6,805 nucleotides of DNA from Clostridiales bacterium UBA2658. Lineage in GTDB: Bacteria; Bacillota; Clostridia; Oscillospirales; Oscillospiraceae. Where the stretch lies: contig DEMY01000088.1 of the NCBI GenBank assembly GCA_002359425.1, positions 1-6,805 on the forward strand, written 5' to 3'. Made by a program: the position numbers and the translations under genes. Shown piece by piece: positions 1-5,460 of this stretch. The notes under the pieces are model-generated. The model worked only from the letters and a program-made list of their open reading frames with translations. It ran no database searches and had not been told where the DNA came from. The stretch's first letter is position 1. Each line of letters begins with the position of its first letter.

Positions 1-317
1 AGCATATAGAAGATGCCAAGCATATCCGTTGCAAGCCACATGATGAGCTGGTTCAGCCCCAGGCCGACGATGCTCAGCGCGATAAAAACGGTCAGCTCGG
101 CGGTCTTGCTCCGGTTCTCCTTGCCGTGAAAGACGAAACGCATACTCAGGATATAGTTCACAACGACGGACACAGTGAAGGAAATGCCGCTTGAAATGAG
201 ATAGGGAACGCCGCAAAGCTCCGTGAGCGCCACCATAATGCCGTAGTCGATGAAAAAGCACAGGCCACCAACAAGGCCGAATTTCACGATCTGTGCAAAG
301 AGCTTTTTTGACTTCAC
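1..317 (-). CDS. GtrA family membrane protein (partial, C-terminus beyond window)
   Basis: GtrA-family proteins are small four-helix membrane proteins thought to flip or help present undecaprenyl-phosphate-linked sugars. The visible 105 residues show the family pattern: a short basic N-terminus (VKSKKLFAQIVKF), a first helix with the GLVGG motif at 14-18 and an acidic residue in the membrane (D24), a second helix ending in NYILSMRFVF (54-63), and a third helix with GLGLNQLIMW (85-94). The usual length is about 120-150 residues, so only the last helix is missing. I chose the GTG start at 317-315 because it overlaps the TGA stop of the upstream glycosyltransferase gene (GTGA) and follows a purine-rich GAGGAAG site inside that gene, a standard translational-coupling arrangement. 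The reading frame is open to the window edge. The overlap with a GtrB-type gene strongly supports a role in the same glycosylation system; the sugar and acceptor cannot be read from the sequence. Confidence 0.9.
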   Translation of the reverse strand, partial: MKSKKLFAQIVKFGLVGGLCFFIDYGIMVALTELCGVPYLISSGISFTVSVVVNYILSMRFVFHGKENRSKTAELTVFIALSIVGLGLNQLIMWLATDMLGIFYM

Positions 318-1270
318 TTTTCCGCTTCCTCTTCCCGCAGCAAACGCCTGTACCGGTCGGCAACGTGTTCGAGCTGCCATTCAAAGTCCTGCCGGTTCTT
401 CTGCGCAATCGTACTCAGAATAAGACCCGCAAAGTAAGAGAACAAGGCGCCCACCATAACGAAGCCGCAGACGATGAGCGTTGGAATTTTTGCGACAAGG
501 CGCGTTTTCAAAAAGGCCACGAAGACCGGGATGAAAAAGCATAGCGAAATGACGGCCAAAAGCACAGCGAGGGTGGAGAAAAAGCCCATCGGCTTGTAGT
601 TTTTAAAGAGCTGTCCAATCGTTTTGAGGACCTTCCACCCGTCCGAAAAGGTGTTGAGCTTGGAAATGCTGCCCTCCGGCCGGTCGCGGTATTCGACAAT
701 AACGTTTTCGACTTGCAGGTTTTTGTCTATGGCGTGGATAGTCATTTCTGTTTCGATCTCAAAGCCCTTGGATAAAACGGGAAAGGTCTTGACGAACTGG
801 TAGCTGAAAGCGCGGTAGCCCGTCATAATGTCGCGGATGTCGCTCTTGAAAAGGAAATTGATCGTTCCACGCACGAGCGAGTTGCCGAAGTTGTGGAAGG
901 GACGCTTGTTCTGCGTGAAATAGGTCGCGGAAAGGCGGTCGCCCACAACCATGTCCGCCTGACGTTGCAGGACGCGATCGCACATTTCGCGCGCATTTTC
1001 GGCGGGATAGGTGTCGTCCCCGTCGATCATCAGGTAGCACCGCGCGTCGATCTCGCGAAACATGCGGCGGATGACGTTTCCTTTCCCCTGCTGGTATTCG
1101 TGGCGCACAACGGCGCCGGCCGCGCGGGCAAGCTCGTCCGTTTTGTCGGTCGAATTGTTGTCGTAGACATAGATCGTCGCCTCCGGCAAAACGGCTTTAT
1201 AGTCCGCGACGACCTTTTGAATGGTCGCGCTCTCATTGTAGCACGGTATCAAAACCGCAATCGTATCCAT
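314..1270 (-). CDS. GT2 family polyprenyl-phosphate glycosyltransferase (GtrB/DPM-synthase-like)
   Basis: This 318-residue enzyme most likely transfers a sugar from a nucleotide donor to undecaprenyl phosphate at the cytoplasmic face of the membrane. The GT-A catalytic domain fills about 1-210: the N-terminal strand AVLIPCYNE (5-13), YVYDNNSTDKT (34-44), and the metal-binding DxD-type motif DGDDTYP (83-89), followed by VVGDRL (108-113) and MTGYRAF (149-155). Two hydrophobic segments, about 228-254 and 262-288, form the C-terminal membrane anchor typical of GtrB and CsbB. The tail after 288 is charged and probably cytoplasmic. The length of about 310-330 fits the family. ATG at 1270 is preceded by GGGGAGAGG (1274-1282), a good ribosome site. 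It lies 58 bases downstream of the 621-residue membrane protein gene and overlaps gtrA-like by 4 bases, so the three genes are probably one operon. The donor sugar is not predictable from sequence alone. Confidence 0.92.
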   Translation of the reverse strand: MDTIAVLIPCYNESATIQKVVADYKAVLPEATIYVYDNNSTDKTDELARAAGAVVRHEYQQGKGNVIRRMFREIDARCYLMIDGDDTYPAENAREMCDRVLQRQADMVVGDRLSATYFTQNKRPFHNFGNSLVRGTINFLFKSDIRDIMTGYRAFSYQFVKTFPVLSKGFEIETEMTIHAIDKNLQVENVIVEYRDRPEGSISKLNTFSDGWKVLKTIGQLFKNYKPMGFFSTLAVLLAVISLCFFIPVFVAFLKTRLVAKIPTLIVCGFVMVGALFSYFAGLILSTIAQKNRQDFEWQLEHVADRYRRLLREEEAEK

Positions 1271-1291
1271 AGACCTCTCCCCAAATCTTTA

Positions 1292-1320
1292 CCCGGCGCG
1301 CCGGGGTCTTTTTATTTTAT
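1292..1320 (+). terminator. Hairpin plus T-tract, terminator-like only on the plus strand
   Basis: Between the two minus-strand genes there is a short GC-rich hairpin: CCCGG (1292-1296), loop CGCG, CCGGG (1301-1305). It is followed on the plus strand by a T-rich run, TCTTTTTATTTTAT (1307-1320). In plus orientation this has the form of an intrinsic terminator, yet both flanking genes are read from the minus strand, where the hairpin is followed by TAAAGATTT and so lacks a proper U-tract. It may stop antisense transcripts, or act in the minus-strand mRNA as an intercistronic stem. The stem is only five base pairs with a small loop, so the call is tentative. Confidence 0.35.
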
Positions 1321-1328
1321 ATAGCGCT

Positions 1329-3194
1329 TCAGGCTCCGCCGCCATCTTCTTCAAGAGGCGGTTTTTTCTTTTTCCAACCGCTTTTAAGCGCAAGCGTCAC
1401 AAACAAAAGCGCAAGCGTCACGACTTGAATGAAATAAACATAGCGAAAGCTTTGATGGTAGAGCACCAGCACGCTCCCCGCGATGTTGCCGAGCATCGGA
1501 ACCGCCGCCCACAAAAGCCGCCGCATCCCGTTTTTCCGCCAGAATAAAAACAGCGTCCACAAAACGATGAGATAACAGCCGGAGCGCCAGAGAACAATGT
1601 CGAGGCCGCTGTTCGTATTGATCTGCGTCGTGCTGTGATACCAGCGCGCAAGCGGCTCGGTCTTGCGGTACTCGCCCCATTCGTCCGGCTCCATGTTGCT
1701 GACGTCGAAATAGTGCCCGACGTCTGCATAGGCATGGATCAGATCAAAGCTTCGTGCGTTGAAGCTATCCTCCGGCTGGGAAACGTTCCACATAATGTCC
1801 ATGCCGTCGAGCCGGTCCTTGAGAATGACGTCCGGGTACTTGCCGAGCGCCTCAAAATACATGGAAAACGCTTTTTTTGCGTTAATCTGCGAGGTATCGA
1901 AGCTGCCGCCGTCCGACCGGCCGAACTGGTACTCGTCGTGGCCCTGATAGCGGTTATAGTATTCCTTCCAGTCCGAAAGCGGAATGACCGTTTCCAAAGA
2001 CGCATAGGTCTCGTCCGAAAGTGGCAGGGCCTTGTTAACGCAGGAGCCGACCGCGCAGAGCATCGTTGTATAGCTCGAAACCGTATTCGGCGCGACGTTC
2101 AGGAGTCTGAACACAGGCCCCCTGTAAACCGCGAAGCACCCCGCCGCGAGGACCGCCGCGAAAAGCGCGCGTAAACGCACGAGCGGAAAGCGCCGGAAGG
2201 TCAGAATGACGCACAAAAGTCCCATCGCCGCTGCCGGCACGATGCCGTTGTGGCGCAGACCGGCTATAAGAAACATATCGAGGCCGAGGCAAACGGCAAA
2301 GGATATTTTCTTGCACCATTTGTTCCCCATCGCCAGAAGCAGCAGCAGATAGGTTCCCCATAAAAGCGCCAGCGTAAACGGAAAGTCCTTGAGCACATTG
2401 CTCCATGACAGCGCCTGATTTGGCAAAAGCTGAAAAAACCCGCCAAAAACGCACAGCGCCCATAGCGGCAGCCCCCGATCGTAGCCGATCATTAGAAAGA
2501 GGGTACAAATCAGGGCAAAAAGCAGCATTTGAACGGCGGCGAGCATGCCGGGTGTGTGAAAGACCGCCATGACGAAGCGAATAAAGAGCGTATCCAAAAC
2601 GGGGTGCCAGTCGTTCAGCCCGTCGATGCCCACAGCCTGATACAGCTGGGTAATCGAGTCCGTCGGAAAGCCGCCGGGCCACAAGACGGCCAGAACGGCC
2701 ATTTGGCAGGCGGCAAGCACGGCAAAAAGCAGCCAAAATGCGCGCGTTCTGTCGCTTTTGGGTCGTTGCATCCGCTCATGGGACGGCGCTTTTTCAAGCA
2801 GCAACAGCAACAGCCAGATGACTGGGACAAACCAGATAACGCCGCTGATACAGTAGGCCGCGCCCTCGGCTGAAAAGTGCGCCCGCGTGTTCCCGTTTAG
2901 GAAAAAGCGCTGCGCAAAGCTCGCGAGCGACGCATAGACGCTGATGAGCAGCGTAAGGGCAGCACCGGAGCTGGTCTTATACTTTGCCATGACGGGACGG
3001 GCCTTTTCGGAAAGCGCGCAGACAATCGCAGCCACAGAAAGGACCAGAAGCACAAGCTTCGTCCCGCGTGTCGGGCAAATGAGGCTGCTTGTTTTAAAAA
3101 GAAACCAGGTGTTCGCGCCATAAAGGCAGAACAAAATCAGCTTCCATTTGTTTTCCCAGAGGAGCCTTGCCGGCGAATTCGTTTTATTTAGCAT
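1329..3194 (-). CDS. Polytopic membrane protein, DUF6020-like, candidate GT-C glycosyltransferase
   Basis: A 621-residue protein with roughly twelve to fourteen hydrophobic segments (for example about 17-35, 47-61, 78-96, 113-133, 152-172, 215-236, 270-289, 318-333, 342-357, 536-552, 558-578, 585-603). A polar, probably extracytoplasmic domain spans about 360-530. The loop after the 152-172 segment reads WPGGFPTDS (172-180) and then NDWHPVLDT (194-202). An early extracytoplasmic loop with Asp residues is where GT-C glycosyltransferases keep their catalytic acid, so D179 or D195 are candidates. Other marked motifs are KDFPF (269-273), RHNG (314-317) and FRYVYF (583-588). I recognise it as resembling the DUF6020 family, from memory and without a search. 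ATG at 3194 follows a strong GGAGGTG site (3202-3208). As first gene before GtrB-like and GtrA-like genes it fits the transferase slot of a three-component glycosylation system. The C-terminal tail is lysine-rich then acidic (KKKKPPLEED). The GT-C role is inference. Confidence 0.75.
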   Translation of the reverse strand: MLNKTNSPARLLWENKWKLILFCLYGANTWFLFKTSSLICPTRGTKLVLLVLSVAAIVCALSEKARPVMAKYKTSSGAALTLLISVYASLASFAQRFFLNGNTRAHFSAEGAAYCISGVIWFVPVIWLLLLLLEKAPSHERMQRPKSDRTRAFWLLFAVLAACQMAVLAVLWPGGFPTDSITQLYQAVGIDGLNDWHPVLDTLFIRFVMAVFHTPGMLAAVQMLLFALICTLFLMIGYDRGLPLWALCVFGGFFQLLPNQALSWSNVLKDFPFTLALLWGTYLLLLLAMGNKWCKKISFAVCLGLDMFLIAGLRHNGIVPAAAMGLLCVILTFRRFPLVRLRALFAAVLAAGCFAVYRGPVFRLLNVAPNTVSSYTTMLCAVGSCVNKALPLSDETYASLETVIPLSDWKEYYNRYQGHDEYQFGRSDGGSFDTSQINAKKAFSMYFEALGKYPDVILKDRLDGMDIMWNVSQPEDSFNARSFDLIHAYADVGHYFDVSNMEPDEWGEYRKTEPLARWYHSTTQINTNSGLDIVLWRSGCYLIVLWTLFLFWRKNGMRRLLWAAVPMLGNIAGSVLVLYHQSFRYVYFIQVVTLALLFVTLALKSGWKKKKPPLEEDGGGA

Positions 3195-3259
3195 TCCTTT
3201 TCACCTCCGGGCCGCTTTTCCGGCAAACCCGGCCAGGCATATTCCTTCCGTTTGAGATA

Positions 3260-3274
3260 CCTATTTATAATAGG
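3260..3274. promoter_or_regulatory. AT-rich palindrome, possible operator or second -10 element
   Basis: CCTATTTATAATAGG is a perfect inverted repeat with six-base arms around TAT. It lies 66 bases or more before the start of the 621-residue membrane protein gene. Read on the minus strand it contains TATTAT and TATAAA, which could serve as a -10 box, but no good -35 lies at the right distance. It could instead be an operator within the leader made from the upstream candidate promoter. One short palindrome in AT-rich DNA is weak evidence. Confidence 0.3.
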
Positions 3275-3320
3275 ACGAAAAAGGTCGCGGAAAGTAGCAC
3301 TAAAACACAATTATCGTTAT

Positions 3321-3349
3321 ATATTAACACGATTGCCGCGCAGATGCAA
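3321..3349 (-). promoter_or_regulatory. Candidate promoter of the glycosylation operon
   Basis: On the minus strand TTGCAT (3349-3344) and TAATAT (3326-3321) are separated by exactly 17 bases, each matching four of six positions of the vegetative -35 (TTGACA) and -10 (TATAAT) consensus. Transcription would begin near 3314 and give a leader of about 120 bases before the ATG at 3194. It is the best-spaced pair I found in this direction, but the individual boxes are only moderate. Confidence 0.4.
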
Positions 3350-3444
3350 CGGCGGGACGGAATTTTTGTAAAAAGTCTGGTAATACAGGCCTGTGCCTCG
3401 ATTAAAACGCAGTAAAGCCCTTGTCCGCTTTTCTGCCGCCGATA

Positions 3445-3495
3445 CCGCTTTTCTTCAAACCGGGCTGCTTTTGTGCCGGTTTTGAAGAAAAACGG
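3445..3495. repeat. Large imperfect inverted repeat (stem-loop)
   Basis: The left arm at 3445-3463 (CCGCTTTTCTTCAAACCGG) is complementary to the right arm at 3476-3495, with one mismatch (C3448 against A3492) and one extra T (3480) in the right arm. The loop is 12 bases, 3464-3475. Neither strand has a T-run just after the stem, so this is not a normal intrinsic terminator. It lies upstream of both candidate promoters, so it may be a protein-binding dyad, part of a small untranslated transcript, or a relic of a repeat. The arm core TTTTCTTC recurs at 3550-3557. Confidence 0.55.
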
Positions 3496-3578
3496 CTCGC
3501 CACACCGTATAAAAAAAGCAGACGCATATTTATCGCCGTGTTTCGTTTCTTTTCTTCTTTAGAATTCATCAGAACCTC

Positions 3579-3610
3579 TTAAGAAACTGTTAAGAATTTG
3601 ACGTTATGAT
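3579..3610 (+). promoter_or_regulatory. Promoter with tandem 11-bp direct repeats (response-regulator type)
   Basis: Two adjacent 11-base units, TTAAGAAACTG (3579-3589) and TTAAGAATTTG (3590-3600), share 9 of 11 positions. The TTAAG cores are 11 bases apart, one DNA turn, and the second ends 10 bases before TATGAT (3605-3610), a five-of-six match to the -10 box. No good -35 box sits 17 bases before TATGAT; the second repeat occupies that place. This is the known layout of promoters activated by OmpR/PhoB-family response regulators such as CiaR, which binds TTTAAG-N5-TTTAAG. A degenerate further unit may lie at 3568-3578. Transcription would begin near 3617, about 50 bases before the adenylating-enzyme gene. 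dlt operons are often under such regulators (GraRS, DltRS), which fits. The regulator itself is not in this window. Confidence 0.5.
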
Positions 3611-3631
3611 GAATATGCTGAAACGCAGAAT

Positions 3632-3646
3632 GCGGCGAGAAGCCGC
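3632..3646 (+). other. Small leader hairpin before the adenylating-enzyme gene
   Basis: GCGGC (3632-3636), loop GAGAA, GCCGC (3642-3646) forms a five-pair stem in the predicted 5' leader. It ends just before the purine-rich ribosome site GGAAAGG (3651-3657) that serves the ATG at 3667. It could tune translation or stabilise the message; it may also be chance in GC-rich DNA. Confidence 0.25.
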
Positions 3647-3666
3647 GTTCGGAAAGGTATTATCTG

Positions 3667-5169
3667 ATGAAAAACGTGCTTGAATGGCTGGAGCGCTCTG
3701 CCGAGCGCTTTCCCGATAAAACAGCCGTGGCTGACGGCGATATTTCTTTGAGCTACGCAGCGCTTTGTTCCCGTGCAAAGGCGCTCGGAACGGCCCTTTG
3801 CAAAAGCGGCGCGCGCAATCGTCCGGCGGCTGTGCTGCTGCCAAGATGCGCAAACGCGCTGGCCGCGATGTTCGGCATCGTGTACAGCGGCAATTTCTAC
3901 GTCGTTCTGGACGCAGACATGCCGGAAGAACGTATGCGCGCGATCACCGAAAAGCTCGACCCCTTCGCCATCGTCACAAACGAAGAGTTCTCCCCGCTTG
4001 CGGAAAGGCTTGCGCCAGGAAAGACCGTTGACTGTGCCAAGGCATTTTGTTTTGAAGCGAGTGAACCGATACTCATGTATGTCCGCCGCACAATGACGGA
4101 CGCAGACCCCCTCTACACGCTCTTCACCTCTGGCTCGACCGGGACGCCGAAGGGCGTCGTCGTGAGCCACCGGAATGTTCTCTCCTACATAGATTGGTTC
4201 GACCCGGCCTTCGGCATCGGCGCGGAAACAGTTTTCGGCGGGCAAACGCCGCTTTACTTCAGCATGTCGGTTTCGGACGTTTACGGCGCGCTCAGCGCCG
4301 GGGCAACGCTGGAGCTTATCCCGCGCAGTCTGTTTTCGTTCCCGGCCTTGCTCATCGACTTTCTCAATGAGCGTCGCGTTGACACGATCTACTGGGTCCC
4401 CTCGGCACTGTGCCTGATCGCAAACTGGGGCATTTTCGACTGCAAGCGGCCGGAATACATCCGGCGCGTGCTTTTCGCGGGCGAAACGATGCCAACCCGG
4501 CACCTGAACTACTGGCGCGCCTTTTATCCAACCGCGCTTTTCGCAAACCTCTTTGGGCCGACGGAAACAACCGACATCTGTGCCTACTACATACTTGACC
4601 GCGAATTCCGGGACGACGAGCCGCTGCCCATCGGCCATGCCTGCGACAATCTGGAGCTTCTCCTGCTGCGTGAAGACGGGACGCCCGCCGCTCCCGGCGA
4701 GGAGGGCGAGCTTTGCGTGCGCGGCTCCTTCGTCGCGCCGGGCTACTACGGCGATCCGGAAAAAACCGCGGACCGTTTCATCCAAAATCCGCTGAACCCC
4801 GCTTTCCCCGACCCCGTCTACCGCACGGGCGACATCGTCCGCGAAAACGAACGGGGAGAGCTTGTCTACGTCTCCCGCCGCGACGGGCAGGTCAAGCGCA
4901 TGGGCTACCGCATTGAGCTTGGCGAGATCGAAGCCGCAGCCTCGGCTGTCCCGGCGCTCGAAAACTGCGCCGCGCTCTACGATGCGGAAAAAAAGCAGAT
5001 CGTCCTCGCCTACTGCGCGCGCAGTTTAACGGACGCAGAGCTGCGGGAAAGGCTTAAAAACCGTCTGCCCGCCTATATGTTGCCGGAACGCTACGCAAAG
5101 CTCTCCGCTCTGCCGCTGAGCCAAAACGGAAAAACAGACCGCAAAGCGCTTTTAAAGGTGCTTGCGTAA
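3667..5169 (+). CDS. DltA-like adenylating enzyme (acyl-carrier-protein ligase), atypical substrate pocket
   Basis: A 500-residue ANL-superfamily enzyme, expected to activate a carboxylic acid with ATP and load it on the carrier protein encoded next. Core motifs are intact: LFTSGSTGTPKGV (152-164, P-loop), FGPTE (296-300), YRTGD (385-389), the hinge GYRIELGEIE (413-422), and QNGKTDRK (486-493) with catalytic Lys489. Length and layout match DltA, the D-alanine ligase of teichoic acid modification, and it is a lone A-domain without condensation or carrier domains. Compared with B. subtilis DltA recalled from memory, the FDLSVMD segment here reads FSMSVSD (198-204), so the Asp that binds the alpha-amino group is Ser199. 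FCGE reads FAGE (270-273), so the Cys tied to D-Ala selectivity is Ala271. A substrate without an alpha-amino group is therefore likely, though not proven. The ribosome site GGAAAGG is 9 bases before ATG. D-alanine ligase is the name automated annotation would probably give. Confidence 0.85.
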   Translation: MKNVLEWLERSAERFPDKTAVADGDISLSYAALCSRAKALGTALCKSGARNRPAAVLLPRCANALAAMFGIVYSGNFYVVLDADMPEERMRAITEKLDPFAIVTNEEFSPLAERLAPGKTVDCAKAFCFEASEPILMYVRRTMTDADPLYTLFTSGSTGTPKGVVVSHRNVLSYIDWFDPAFGIGAETVFGGQTPLYFSMSVSDVYGALSAGATLELIPRSLFSFPALLIDFLNERRVDTIYWVPSALCLIANWGIFDCKRPEYIRRVLFAGETMPTRHLNYWRAFYPTALFANLFGPTETTDICAYYILDREFRDDEPLPIGHACDNLELLLLREDGTPAAPGEEGELCVRGSFVAPGYYGDPEKTADRFIQNPLNPAFPDPVYRTGDIVRENERGELVYVSRRDGQVKRMGYRIELGEIEAAASAVPALENCAALYDAEKKQIVLAYCARSLTDAELRERLKNRLPAYMLPERYAKLSALPLSQNGKTDRKALLKVLA

Positions 5170-5205
5170 TCGAATATATCGAAGAAAAAACGGAGGAAAA
5201 TAAAA

Positions 5206-5445
5206 ATGGAAAATACCAGAGAGAAGCTTTTAAAGATCATGGGACAGGTTCGTCCCGGCGTAGATTTTGAAAACTGCCCCGACCTGGTCAAGGCGGGCGT
5301 TCTCGATTCGCTCATGACCGTTATGCTGACGATGGAGATCGAAAGCTCCATGGGCGTCAAAATTTCACCCCTCGACGTCGTGCCCGACAATTTCCGGACG
5401 GTTGACTCTATCTGCGCGCTGATCGAGCGGCTTATGAACAAATAA
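5206..5445 (+). CDS. Acyl carrier protein (DltC-like position)
   Basis: A 79-residue carrier protein with the phosphopantetheine attachment motif GVLDSL at 31-36, Ser35 being the modified residue. The helices around it (LMTVMLTMEIESSMG) fit the four-helix ACP fold and length. It would receive the acyl group from the adenylating enzyme encoded 36 bases upstream and present it to the membrane acyltransferase encoded 15 bases downstream. It resembles DltC around the attachment site, but after helix 2 it reads ISPLDVVPDNFRTVDSI (53-69), where DltC has a signature close to SEFDRxEWxTP. The partner-recognition surface therefore differs. GGAGG (5192-5196), nine A-rich bases before ATG, is the strongest ribosome site in this operon, consistent with a need for excess carrier protein. 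A separate phosphopantetheinyl transferase must act on it and is not in the window. Confidence 0.9.
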   Translation: MENTREKLLKIMGQVRPGVDFENCPDLVKAGVLDSLMTVMLTMEIESSMGVKISPLDVVPDNFRTVDSICALIERLMNK

Positions 5446-5460
5446 GGGAGGACGCTTCCC

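Larger units (their letters stand above)
3195..3666. other. Divergent intergenic regulatory region
   Basis: This 472-base stretch separates the leftward glycosylation operon from the rightward acylation operon and is visibly richer in A and T than the genes. It holds candidate promoters for both directions, a short AT-rich palindrome (3260-3274), a large imperfect inverted repeat (3445-3495), tandem direct repeats (3579-3600) and a small leader hairpin (3632-3646). I see no convincing protein gene: the open frames crossing it have no good ribosome site and no recognisable motif. Bases 3350-3440 hold nothing I can name beyond a 10-bp palindrome, ACAGGCCTGT, at 3385-3394. Confidence 0.7.

Noticed and set aside
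314..317. The GT2/GtrA-like overlap as a frameshifted fusion
   Set aside because: Both proteins are full-pattern members of separate families, and the 4-base GTGA overlap with an upstream ribosome site is normal translational coupling.
1635..2736. Long open frames on both strands inside the 621-residue membrane protein gene
   Set aside because: They are out-of-frame shadows of a gene with coherent membrane helices and family motifs, and none has a good ribosome site or known motif.
3385..3394. Perfect 10-bp palindrome ACAGGCCTGT
   Set aside because: It is too short to stand out from chance and is not placed at either candidate promoter.
3445..3495. The inverted repeat as an intrinsic terminator
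   Set aside because: No T-run follows the stem on either strand, and no gene ends next to it.
3598..3603. TTGACG as a -35 box for the acylation operon
   Set aside because: Seventeen bases later the sequence is AAACGC, and the nearest -10-like hexamers are far too close. The repeat-plus-TATGAT arrangement explains the region better.
3604..4785. A 393-codon open frame antisense to the adenylating-enzyme gene
   Set aside because: It lies opposite a gene with clear enzyme motifs. Its translation is rich in Arg with no recognisable domain, membrane segment or ribosome site. Long antisense frames are common in GC-rich genes.
3667..5169. A multi-domain NRPS module start
   Set aside because: The protein ends right after the A10 motif, and the carrier is a separate gene followed by an MBOAT. 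There is no condensation or thioesterase domain.
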